A DNA stretch of 5,141 bases from Vulcanimicrobiia bacterium (GTDB lineage Bacteria; Eremiobacterota; Eremiobacteria; Baltobacterales; Baltobacteraceae), in the NCBI GenBank assembly GCA_024281135.1, contig JAMXLG010000336.1, positions 1 to 5,141 on the forward strand, given 5' to 3'. The notes below the pieces were generated by a model, which worked only from the letters and a program-made list of their open reading frames with translations, was not told where the DNA came from and ran no database searches. Positions 1-5,013 of this stretch are shown in pieces. Both the position numbers and the translations under genes were made by a program. Each line of letters opens with the position of its first letter. The first letter of the stretch is position 1.

Positions 1-300
1 GCGCTCAACTCGTTAGGGCATGGCGGACGTCAGATCGCGATCGCAAGCAGTCCGCAAGTCGTGAATTTCAACCTCGTTGACTTCTATCACAATGAGACGC
101 GCTTGATCGGCTTTGACTCGATGGCACTGACCGGCGAAGAAATCGCCGCCGTGATGAACCAGCTCTGCCCACTCTTTGAAGACGGCACGCTCAAAATGCA
201 AACGGTGAATGTGTGGCCGTTTGATCGCGCGGTCGAAGCCTACACCGCGGTTGAAAAGCGCGATCCGCCGGGCAAACAGGTACTGGTGATGTCGAGTTAA
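1..300 (+). CDS. Zinc-type medium-chain dehydrogenase / quinone reductase, C-terminal fragment
   Basis: This is the last 99 residues of a gene entering from the left edge, open from base 1 and ending at TAA. It begins with LGHGGRQIAIAS, which fits the strand and loop closing the nucleotide-binding Rossmann domain of medium-chain dehydrogenases/reductases. DFYHNETRLIGFDS follows, a pattern typical of zinc-binding dehydrogenases annotated as NADPH:quinone reductases. The end, FDRAVEAYTAVEKRDPPGKQVLV, is the usual family C-terminus, where the protein folds back onto the catalytic domain. The expected role is NAD(P)H-dependent cytoplasmic oxidation or reduction of an alcohol, carbonyl or quinone. 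The substrate and zinc ligands cannot be judged because the N-terminal two thirds are missing. A GTG at 61 is internal, not a start. The gene converges on the SRPBCC gene with 4 nt between stops and is a different paralogue from the qor gene at 3161. Confidence 0.85.
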   Translation, partial: ALNSLGHGGRQIAIASSPQVVNFNLVDFYHNETRLIGFDSMALTGEEIAAVMNQLCPLFEDGTLKMQTVNVWPFDRAVEAYTAVEKRDPPGKQVLVMSS

Positions 301-304
301 GTCG

Positions 305-724
305 TCACGCGGACTCGGCGGCGCGTGCAAGATCATCGAGCACCGGTACGAAGTGTTTCGCCATATCGTTGCCCATCATCGGCCCGAACAAAAATGCGAG
401 CGGCCCTGAAATCGCTACGTTCTGTTCGATGCGACTGCCGGCGCCTTCAGGCGTGATGAGACAATTAAACGTAAACGTGGTCATCGGGGCGCCGTCCATC
501 GACATGCTGAACCGCCGTCCCGCGACGACGTCCGAAAACGTCACGTCGTGCGAACTCCCACGCACGGTTGTCATTTTGCCCGTCGCGCCGTTCTCGAGCG
601 GTCCGCTCAACTGCGCGGAGGCAATGCCCGAATTCCAACGGCTCCAGTTGTTCGGATCGCACCAGACTCGCCAGACTTTCTCCGGCGGCGCGCTCGTGAA
701 ACGGAAAACACCGTACGTCCTCAT
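305..724 (-). CDS. SRPBCC / polyketide cyclase-like ligand-binding protein (139 aa)
   Basis: The protein is a single START/Bet v1-like (SRPBCC) domain of usual length. Residues 1-30 contain FTSAPPEKVWRVWCDPNNW, the first strand and helix with the conserved APxExVWxxxxDPxxW pattern. The middle strands follow (GKMTTVRG, VTFSDVVAGRRFSM), and the C-terminal helix (about 115-138) closes the cavity. These domains bind hydrophobic ligands; some are cyclases or hydroxylase partners, but no catalytic assignment is possible here. It has no signal peptide or membrane segment, so it is probably cytoplasmic. The ATG at 724 is chosen because a perfect AGGAGG lies 6 nt upstream and the domain begins at once; a longer reading to 997 would run through the divergent promoter and into the neighbouring operon. 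It diverges from the ArsR/SRPBCC operon and shares its operator region, so it may be co-regulated. Confidence 0.85.
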   Translation of the reverse strand: MRTYGVFRFTSAPPEKVWRVWCDPNNWSRWNSGIASAQLSGPLENGATGKMTTVRGSSHDVTFSDVVAGRRFSMSMDGAPMTTFTFNCLITPEGAGSRIEQNVAISGPLAFLFGPMMGNDMAKHFVPVLDDLARAAESA

Positions 725-730
725 CGCGAG

Positions 731-736
731 CCTCCT
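731..736 (-). promoter_or_regulatory. Shine-Dalgarno site of the leftward SRPBCC gene
   Basis: On the minus strand this reads AGGAGG, a full match to the anti-SD sequence, 6 nt before the ATG at 724. It decides the start of the 139-residue SRPBCC protein against any longer reading. Confidence 0.8.
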
Positions 737-767
737 GGCGCATAGGTTCGCAGAGGGCTCTGAAGAG

Positions 768-795
768 AGCATGAACCAGCAAAGCCCATATGCAA
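768..795 (-). promoter_or_regulatory. Weak candidate promoter for the leftward SRPBCC gene
   Basis: Read leftward, TTGCAT (795-790) and CATGCT (773-768) are separated by 16 nt, each matching three of six consensus positions. The -35 element lies inside the first GCAAC-N6-GTTGC palindrome, so one repressor could block both directions. The match is weak and another promoter in the gap is possible. Confidence 0.25.
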
Positions 796-807
796 CCCTG
801 GGGTTGC
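792..807. promoter_or_regulatory. Operator candidate O1: GCAAC-N6-GTTGC palindrome
   Basis: The site reads GCAACCCTGGGGTTGC, a perfect 7-bp inverted repeat around a 2-nt centre. The outer five bases of each arm, GCAAC and GTTGC, recur with the same 6-nt spacing at 838-853. It overlaps the predicted -35 box of the rightward operon and of the leftward SRPBCC gene. ArsR-family dimers bind imperfect 12-2-12-type or shorter palindromes at such positions. That the ArsR protein encoded at 1352 is the ligand is an inference from proximity and architecture. Confidence 0.6.
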
Positions 808-832
808 GTTTCGAGCGACCCCGTGGTACATT
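804..832 (+). promoter_or_regulatory. Predicted sigma70-type promoter of the SRPBCC-arsR-SRPBCC operon
   Basis: TTGCGT (804-809) and TACATT (827-832) are separated by the optimal 17 nt, with three of six and four of six consensus matches. Transcription would start near 839-840, about 18 nt before the ATG at 858. The -35 box is the right arm of palindrome O1 and the start point lies in palindrome O2, the layout expected of a repressed promoter. No start-site data are available, so this is a prediction from pattern only. Confidence 0.5.
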
Positions 833-834
833 GA

Positions 835-856
835 TACGCAACTGGGAGGTTGCGTA
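835..856. promoter_or_regulatory. Operator candidate O2: GCAAC-N6-GTTGC palindrome over the operon start and SD
   Basis: TACGCAAC (835-842) and GTTGCGTA (849-856) form a perfect 8-bp inverted repeat with 6-nt spacer TGGGAG. Its core GCAAC-N6-GTTGC is identical in arms and spacing to O1, and the two centres are 46 bp apart. The Shine-Dalgarno GGGAGG (844-849), 8 nt before the ATG at 858, sits in the spacer and first base of the right arm. The site probably acts as a DNA operator at the transcription start. As RNA it could also form a hairpin around the SD if transcription began upstream of 835. Confidence 0.65.
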
Positions 857-857
857 A

Positions 858-1355
858 ATGACGACATCGACCGATCGGATCGAAAAGCAGATCTTTCTGA
901 AGGCGCCGCAACAGCGGGTTTGGCGTGCAATCAGTGACGCGAAAGAGTTCGGCAATTGGTTCGGCATGGAACTCGACGGCGATTTCGCGCCGGGCACAGA
1001 AATGCGCGGGCGGATTAAACCGACGAAGGCCGACCCCGAGGTTGCGAAGCTTCAAGAAAAGTACACAGGCATGCCGCTCGCGTTCTACGTCGATCGTATT
1101 GAACCGATGAGCCTGTTCGCGTATCGTTGGCATCCGTTCGCGATCGATAAGTCCGTCGATTATTCGCAAGAACCGATGACGCTCGTGACATTCACGCTCG
1201 AACCGAAGAGCGACGGCACTCTGCTGACGGTTGTCGAGTCGGGGTTTGACAATATCCCAATCAAACGTCGAGCCGATGCTTTTGAAGCGAACGAAGAAGG
1301 CTGGGCGATGCAGGTCCAGATGATCGAGAAGTACTTGCTGCTTCCTCAGTCATGA
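858..1355 (+). CDS. AHSA1-like SRPBCC domain protein, first gene of the ArsR operon (165 aa)
   Basis: A one-domain SRPBCC protein of the AHSA1 (activator of Hsp90 ATPase-like) type. Residues 7-35 hold RIEKQIFLKAPQQRVWRAI and the following GNWFG, the usual N-terminal strand, helix and tryptophan turn. Residues 107-130 (PMTLVTFTLEP, TLLTVVESGF) are the central paired strands. Residues 146-161 (EEGWAMQVQMIEKYL) form the long C-terminal helix. It has no transmembrane segment. Bacterial members next to ArsR genes are often mislabelled as VanB-type oxidoreductases, but no redox motif is visible. The ATG at 858 follows GGGAGG by 8 nt. The stop overlaps the arsR start in ATGA, implying translational coupling. 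The likely role is binding a small hydrophobic ligand in the same pathway or signal as the repressor; this is inference. Confidence 0.87.
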   Translation: MTTSTDRIEKQIFLKAPQQRVWRAISDAKEFGNWFGMELDGDFAPGTEMRGRIKPTKADPEVAKLQEKYTGMPLAFYVDRIEPMSLFAYRWHPFAIDKSVDYSQEPMTLVTFTLEPKSDGTLLTVVESGFDNIPIKRRADAFEANEEGWAMQVQMIEKYLLLPQS

Positions 1356-1660
1356 GCGTCGCGCCGGTTCTCGCGGCGCTCGGCGACGAAACGCGCCTTC
1401 GGATCGTTACGAAACTTTCCAGCGGCGGCCCGCTATCGATTACCAAACTAAGCGAGGACGCCGATATCTCGCGACAAGCAATCACTAAGCATTTGCATGC
1501 GTTGCATGAAGCGGGCCTCGTTCGCAGCGAGCGGCACGGAAGAGAGCGCATTTGGACGCTCGAGCCGGAACGTCTCGATGAAGTGCGGCGATATCTCGCT
1601 CAAATCTCACAACAGTGGGATGACGCGCTAAGCCGACTGAAAGCAACGGTTGAAGAATGA
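1352..1660 (+). CDS. ArsR-family winged-helix transcriptional repressor, cysteine-free (102 aa)
   Basis: A compact winged helix-turn-helix repressor of normal ArsR length. LAALGDETRLRIVTKL (8-22) is the signature first helix. ITKLSEDADISRQAITKHLHAL (30-51) is the helix-turn-helix, with SRQAITKHL as recognition helix. RSERHGRERIWTL (58-70) is the beta wing. The C-terminal helix, ISQQWDDALSRLKATVEE, resembles the tail of ArsR proteins that accompany SRPBCC genes. The protein has no cysteine, so ArsR/SmtB-type thiol metal sensing is excluded; the signal is probably organic or a protein partner. The start overlaps the upstream stop (ATGA) and has no clear SD of its own, so it depends on coupling. 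It lies between two SRPBCC genes and probably binds the GCAAC-N6-GTTGC sites upstream of 858, repressing its own operon. Confidence 0.92.
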   Translation: MSVAPVLAALGDETRLRIVTKLSSGGPLSITKLSEDADISRQAITKHLHALHEAGLVRSERHGRERIWTLEPERLDEVRRYLAQISQQWDDALSRLKATVEE

Positions 1661-2163
1661 CGGCAACATACAGGATCGAACTGCCGGCGCCGCCGGAACG
1701 CGTTTTCGCTGCATTGACAGACGGCAGCGAACTAACGCAGTGGTGGGGTGATGACTCTATCTATCGAATGACAAACGTGCAACAAGATCTATATCCCGGC
1801 GGTGCAGCAAATTACTTCTTTACGTTCGCGCACAATGATGCGGTTTCAGGTTCCGCAGCCGGACGCACTTCGGGAAGCTTCGGCGTTACGCGAGCTGCCG
1901 ATCCTCCGCGCATGCTCGAATACACTCGGAAATACGAAGACGGTTTCCCGTGCAAGGAAGAAACCGTGATCCGCTACGAGCTCGAACCGGTCAGCTGCGG
2001 GACGCGCTTGACCGTTACGCACACGGGTTTCGAAAGCGCTGAAATGGTGGAACTCCACCGTCACGGTTGGGAGCGCGTTTTTGAGTGGCTCGAACGGTAT
2101 GTCGCGGGTGCGACACCGAACTGTGCGGTGAACCAGCGCGTAAACGATCCCGGAGTCGCGTAG
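1657..2163 (+). CDS. AHSA1-like SRPBCC domain protein, third gene of the ArsR operon (168 aa)
   Basis: This second operon-encoded SRPBCC protein has the same fold as the first but is clearly diverged. It starts with YRIELPAPPERVFAALTDG (5-23) and LTQWWGDD, the classic AHSA1 opening. PRMLEYTRKY (84-93), the paired strands VIRYELEPV and TRLTVTHTGF (104-124), and the helix HGWERVFEWLERYV (136-149) complete the domain. The last 18 residues, after YVAG, look non-conserved. The start shares ATGA with the arsR stop, so all three genes should be translated as a coupled unit. No enzymatic motif is visible; ligand binding linked to the repressor's signal is the best inference. The 3' end overlaps the convergent AraC-family gene by 103 bp, leaving no room for a terminator. 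Confidence 0.87.
   Translation: MTATYRIELPAPPERVFAALTDGSELTQWWGDDSIYRMTNVQQDLYPGGAANYFFTFAHNDAVSGSAAGRTSGSFGVTRAADPPRMLEYTRKYEDGFPCKEETVIRYELEPVSCGTRLTVTHTGFESAEMVELHRHGWERVFEWLERYVAGATPNCAVNQRVNDPGVA
2061..2163. other. 103-bp convergent dual-coding overlap
   Basis: The 3' ends of the SRPBCC gene (plus strand, TAG at 2161-2163) and the AraC-family gene (minus strand, stop at 2063-2061) overlap tail to tail. Most of the overlap codes variable tails, but about 2094-2111 encodes the end of both conserved domains (ERYVAG on plus, PATYR on minus). Third codon positions of the two frames face each other, so many synonymous wobble changes can be silent in both proteins. The two mRNAs would be antisense over this stretch. 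Confidence 0.75.
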
Positions 2164-3077
2164 CCGAGCAATTCTGCGATACGGCCGAGCGAGTACCCTG
2201 GTGTGTCCAGATAGCGTACGACGAGATCCCGGCGCACATCGTTCACGAGATCGGAAAATACTGCTCCGTGGTCATCGAGCCGTCGCTGCAATGTGCGCAC
2301 GTTCAGACCAAGCTGCTGCGCAATGCGCTCGATCGTGATTCTGCCGGCAGGAAGCATCACCTGAATCGCTTTGCGCACGTCGAGCACGATCGAACCGTGA
2401 TGCGCGCCGGGCAGCGAATCAACAAGGGCCGTCGCATAACGTGCAAGGGCGGAATCGGCAAGCGGATTCGGTAGCTCCAAATCTGCAGCCGCGCAAACGA
2501 TCCCGTTGAAATCGCTCGTGAACTCCAAGCGACCCTTGAATATGCGCCGGTGTATCCGCAGATCAGGCGGAGCGTCATGTGTAAAGTTCACGCTGTAAGG
2601 ACGCCAGCTCCCACCCAATAACGAACTGCTCAAACGCGCGAGAACGCCGAGTGCAAGTTCGGTCGCTTGTCTCATGGTCCCGCGGTATTCTGAAACGATC
2701 TCCTGCCGAAGGATCACCATCGCACCGGCCTCTTCAATGTGAATGGCAACGGCCTCGTTTACCAGCCGGCGGTACTGAATTAGCGACTGCACCGCGTCTC
2801 GCAGCGTTTTTTGGTGTTTGAGAAGCAGACTGACTGCGCCGAAATCGGAAAGTTGCCGCGACTCGGCCATGCGAAGTCCGAAGGTCGGCAATCCGCTTCG
2901 GCGCGCCGACTCTTCGAGCAGCGCGATCACTTTGGCCGCGTCAATACGTTCTTCGGGATCCGACAACATCGCTCGGCGCAGTCCGACGGCCGTCAAAACG
3001 GAATCCGTGTCCAAGCCGGCGTGCTCTGCGACCTCAAAGTAATTCGTCAAAGCTGCAGCGCGAACGAATGTCCTCAA
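2061..3077 (-). CDS. AraC-family transcriptional regulator with N-terminal ligand-binding domain (338 aa)
   Basis: A full-length regulator of the AraC subgroup with an Arabinose_bd-type (PF12625-like) N-terminal domain. VRAAALTNYFEVAEHAGLD (5-23) and LSDFGAVSLLLKHQKTLRDA (76-95), followed by QYRRLVNEAV, are typical of that sensor domain. The C-terminal AraC DNA-binding domain has two helix-turn-helix units: ITIERIAQQLGLNVRTLQRR (247-266) and SLGRIAELLGYATPGSFTRW (296-315), ending with the family's FGVAPATYR. Translation starts at TTG (3077): the in-frame codons upstream contain no start before a TGA, an AGAGG lies 8 nt upstream, and the sensor domain begins immediately. It diverges from the qor-dioxygenase operon over an 83-nt gap and is its likely activator, with a small-molecule inducer. 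The inducer is not predictable. Confidence 0.92.
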   Translation of the reverse strand: MRTFVRAAALTNYFEVAEHAGLDTDSVLTAVGLRRAMLSDPEERIDAAKVIALLEESARRSGLPTFGLRMAESRQLSDFGAVSLLLKHQKTLRDAVQSLIQYRRLVNEAVAIHIEEAGAMVILRQEIVSEYRGTMRQATELALGVLARLSSSLLGGSWRPYSVNFTHDAPPDLRIHRRIFKGRLEFTSDFNGIVCAAADLELPNPLADSALARYATALVDSLPGAHHGSIVLDVRKAIQVMLPAGRITIERIAQQLGLNVRTLQRRLDDHGAVFSDLVNDVRRDLVVRYLDTPGYSLGRIAELLGYATPGSFTRWFTAQFGVAPATYRSSHSKTRSQP

Positions 3078-3085
3078 CGTTGCTG

Positions 3086-3091
3086 TCCTCT
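3086..3091 (-). promoter_or_regulatory. Shine-Dalgarno site supporting the TTG start of the AraC-family gene
   Basis: On the minus strand AGAGGA lies 8 nt before the TTG at 3077. The nearby ATG at 3096-3094 is out of frame with the gene, and an in-frame TGA lies just upstream of the SD, so TTG is the only plausible start that keeps the complete sensor domain. Confidence 0.65.
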
Positions 3092-3123
3092 GTCATGAAA
3101 TGTACAGCACTTGTCGTGAAATG
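3091..3123. promoter_or_regulatory. Tandem 21-bp-spaced half-sites, candidate AraC-family operator
   Basis: TGTCATGAAATG (3091-3102) and TGTCGTGAAATG (3112-3123) are direct repeats matching at 11 of 12 positions, offset by exactly 21 bp, two helical turns. AraC-type dimers typically bind direct half-sites with this periodicity (as at araI1/araI2 of Escherichia coli). The right copy is nearest qor and would lie against its -35 region, fitting activation. Both copies lie over the predicted promoter of the regulator gene itself, fitting autorepression. Binding by the adjacent regulator is inferred. Confidence 0.55.
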
Positions 3124-3127
3124 AGAA
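3099..3127 (-). promoter_or_regulatory. Predicted promoter of the AraC-family gene
   Basis: Read leftward, TTCTCA (3127-3122) and TACATT (3104-3099) are 17 nt apart, each matching four of six consensus positions. The start would be near 3092, just ahead of the Shine-Dalgarno, giving a very short leader. Both tandem repeats overlap this promoter, which predicts negative autoregulation. Confidence 0.4.
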
Positions 3128-3141
3128 GCAGCGTTTTGCGC

Positions 3142-3152
3142 TATCGCATAAA
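3142..3152 (+). promoter_or_regulatory. Candidate -10 region of the qor-dioxygenase operon
   Basis: TATCGC (3142-3147) and the overlapping CATAAA (3147-3152) are the only -10-like sequences before the ATG at 3161. Neither has a good -35 box 16-18 nt upstream; that position is at or beside the right AraC half-site (3112-3123). This is usual for activator-dependent promoters. Either choice gives a leader of only a few nucleotides, so the messenger may be nearly leaderless. Confidence 0.3.
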
Positions 3153-3160
3153 GTGCGGGA

Positions 3161-4141
3161 ATGGCCAAGGCGATACGCTTTTATGAAACCGGCGGTCCGG
3201 ACGTGCTGCGCTATGAGGATGTCAACGTCGGTGAACCAGGCCTCGGTGAAGTCCGGCTGCGTCACGTCGCGGTCGGGTTGAACTTTGCGGACACGTACTT
3301 TAGAAGCGGCATCTATCCGGTTCCGTTTCCCTGTGGAATGGGCGTCGAGGCCGCCGGCGTCGTGCAAGCCGTCGGACCCGGTGTGAATAACGTTGCTGTC
3401 GGCGATCGTGTCACCTACACCGGTTTTATCAATACCCTCGGCGCCTACAGTACTGAGCGCTTGATCTCCGCCGCTCCGCTGATGAAATTGCCGGAGACGA
3501 TTTCGTTTGAAACCGCCGCCGCCATGACGATGCGCGGTCTGACAGCTGCGTATTTGATGCGGCGCATCCACGACTTTGAACCCGGTGATACGATTTTGCT
3601 CCATGCCGCAGCCGGCGGACTGGGCCTCATTGTTTCGCAGTGGGCTAAGTTGCTCGGCTTGCGCGTTATCGGCACGGTTTCGAGCGACGCAAAAGCGGAC
3701 GTTGCACGGGCGCACGGCTGCGACCACATTATCAACTACACGCGCGAAGACGTTGCGAAGCGCGCGCGAGAGTTGACCGACGGCGCGGGCGTGTGCGTGG
3801 TCATCGACAGTGTCGGAAAGACTACGTTTACCGCTTCGCTCGATTCGCTTAAACGCCGCGGGTTGATGGTGTGCGTCGGTACGTCTTCTGGACCCGTTCC
3901 TGCGTTCGATCCGATTGTGCTGGCGATGAAAGGCTCGCTCTACCTCACGCGACCGGCGCTCGCGGACTACATTGCGGATCCCGCCGAGAAATCGGCGCTT
4001 GGCGCAGAGCTCTTCGACCACGTCGGCGCGGGGCGCATCGCAATCGAGATCAACCAGCACTACGCGTTAGAAGATGCCGTGCAGGCGCATCGGGATCTCG
4101 AACAGCGCAAGACGACCGGTTCATCAATCTTTCTCGTGTGA
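3161..4141 (+). CDS. qorA: NADPH:quinone oxidoreductase, QorA type (326 aa)
   Basis: A zinc-free medium-chain reductase that transfers electrons from NADPH to quinones, matching the length of Escherichia coli QorA (327 aa). The start MAKAIRFYETGGPDVLRYED and NFADTYFRSGIYP (41-53) are characteristic of the QOR subfamily. The GroES-like domain continues with GVEAAGVVQAVGPGV. The nucleotide-binding domain carries HAAAGGLGLIVSQWAKLLG (148-166), with the AAxGGxG NADPH loop. KGSLYLTRPALADYI (257-271) and the end TTGSSIFLV are also QorA-like. No structural or catalytic zinc cysteine cluster is visible. It is cytoplasmic and expected to be soluble. It is first in a two-gene operon, 23 nt ahead of the dioxygenase, and divergent from the AraC-family regulator. 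QorA is often a housekeeping or stress enzyme; here the context suggests a reductive step or redox protection in a regulated pathway. SD before ATG 3161 is weak (GCGGGA, adjacent). Confidence 0.9.
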   Translation: MAKAIRFYETGGPDVLRYEDVNVGEPGLGEVRLRHVAVGLNFADTYFRSGIYPVPFPCGMGVEAAGVVQAVGPGVNNVAVGDRVTYTGFINTLGAYSTERLISAAPLMKLPETISFETAAAMTMRGLTAAYLMRRIHDFEPGDTILLHAAAGGLGLIVSQWAKLLGLRVIGTVSSDAKADVARAHGCDHIINYTREDVAKRARELTDGAGVCVVIDSVGKTTFTASLDSLKRRGLMVCVGTSSGPVPAFDPIVLAMKGSLYLTRPALADYIADPAEKSALGAELFDHVGAGRIAIEINQHYALEDAVQAHRDLEQRKTTGSSIFLV

Positions 4142-4151
4142 ACGTGCTACT

Positions 4152-4157
4152 AAGGAG
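4152..4157 (+). promoter_or_regulatory. Shine-Dalgarno site of the TauD/TfdA-family gene
   Basis: AAGGAG lies 7 nt before the ATG at 4165 and fixes the dioxygenase start. The frame stays open upstream into qor, but the residues there are only the antiphase reading of qor and do not belong to the protein. Confidence 0.8.
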
Positions 4158-4164
4158 CGGAACT

Positions 4165-5013
4165 ATGCGCGTTGAGCCTCTCACATGTGCGCTGGGCGCC
4201 GAAGTTAGCGGGGTGAACCTCGCTGACGCAATCGATAACGACGAGCTCTTCGCGACAATTCGCGCAGCGCTTCTCACGCACCGCGTGCTCTTCTTGCGAA
4301 ACCAAACCTTCAGCCGCGCGGAACACGTAGCGTTTGCGCGACGCTTCGGGGAACTCGAGGACCATCCGGTTGTGGGAAGCGATCCGGAATACCCCGGCCT
4401 CGTGCGCATTTACAAAAGCCCCGACAAACCCAATGACCGGTATGAAAATGCCTGGCACTCGGACACGACATGGCGCGAAATTCCGCAGTTCGGAGCCGTC
4501 CTGCGATGCATCGAGTGTCCTCCGGTCGGTGGGGACACGATCTGGGCGAACATGGGGCTTGCATATCAAAATCTACCCGAACACGTCAAAACCCAGATCG
4601 CAGGCTTGCGGGCTCGCCACAGCATTGAAGCGAGCTTTGGAGCGGCGATGCCGATCGAGAAACGTTTGGCTTTGAAAGCGCAATTTCCGGATGCCGAACA
4701 TCCGGTCGTGCGCACGCATCCCGAGACGGGCGAAAAAATTCTCTACGTCAACGCGTTCACGACGCACTTCACCAACTTTCACACCGCGGAACGCGTTCGC
4801 TTCGGTCAGGACGCTAATCCGGGAGCCGCGGATCTTCTGCGTTATCTCGTGAGCCAGGCCTATATTTCGGAGTACCAAGTGCGCTGGCGCTGGCAACCCA
4901 GCAGCGTCGCAATCTGGGATAACACTGCGACACAGCATTACGCCGTCATGGATTACCCGCCGTGTCATCGCAAGATGGAACGGACTGGCATCATCGGGTC
5001 AAAACCGTTCTAG
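4165..5013 (+). CDS. TauD/TfdA-family Fe(II)/2-oxoglutarate-dependent dioxygenase (282 aa)
   Basis: A full-length alpha-ketoglutarate dioxygenase, within one residue of E. coli TauD (283 aa). It opens with EPLTCALGAEVSGVNLAD, the usual family N-terminus, then THRVLFLRNQTFS (38-50). The iron triad is H98 and D100 in AWHSDTTW and H258 in WDNTATQHYAVMDYP. R269, 11 residues after the distal histidine, matches the 2-oxoglutarate-binding arginine; R273 matches the next conserved arginine, which contacts sulfonate in TauD but is shared with TfdA-like enzymes. The protein therefore looks catalytically intact and should hydroxylate a carboxylated or sulfonated small molecule, releasing succinate and CO2. 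The substrate cannot be named: the residue at the TauD Asn95 position appears to be Glu94. It is co-transcribed with qorA 23 nt upstream. Its stop overlaps the convergent ligase stop (CTAG). Confidence 0.92.
   Translation: MRVEPLTCALGAEVSGVNLADAIDNDELFATIRAALLTHRVLFLRNQTFSRAEHVAFARRFGELEDHPVVGSDPEYPGLVRIYKSPDKPNDRYENAWHSDTTWREIPQFGAVLRCIECPPVGGDTIWANMGLAYQNLPEHVKTQIAGLRARHSIEASFGAAMPIEKRLALKAQFPDAEHPVVRTHPETGEKILYVNAFTTHFTNFHTAERVRFGQDANPGAADLLRYLVSQAYISEYQVRWRWQPSSVAIWDNTATQHYAVMDYPPCHRKMERTGIIGSKPF

Noticed and set aside
725..997. Longer start for the leftward SRPBCC gene
   Set aside because: It would run through the divergent promoter and the 5' end of the opposite gene; ATG 724 has a perfect AGGAGG and starts directly at the domain.
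465..1169. 234-codon minus-strand frame crossing both SRPBCC genes
   Set aside because: It overlaps two supported genes and the palindromic promoter region, has no recognisable motif and no conserved-looking segment.
1645..1653. CAAC-G-GTTG repeat before the third operon gene, resembling operator arms
   Set aside because: The spacing is 1 nt instead of 6 and it lies in the arsR coding sequence, so it does not match the operator design.
3075..3082. CAACGTTG palindrome over the TTG start of the regulator
   Set aside because: An isolated 8-bp palindrome is expected by chance in a window of this size and no partner copy with matching context is seen.
3081..3109. TGCTGT-N17-ACAGCA inverted repeat in the araC-qor gap
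   Set aside because: Short arms and a wide spacer make chance likely; the 21-bp direct repeat explains the region better.
3074..4060. Long open frame (about 328 codons) on the minus strand opposite qorA
   Set aside because: It is antisense to a well-recognised QorA protein, has no recognisable domain, is arginine/histidine-rich low-quality sequence, and arises from the GC-rich codon bias.
3871..4164. N-terminal extension of the dioxygenase frame upstream of 4165
   Set aside because: The extension is the shifted reading of qorA and is arginine-rich; the dioxygenase domain begins at 4165 after a strong AAGGAG.
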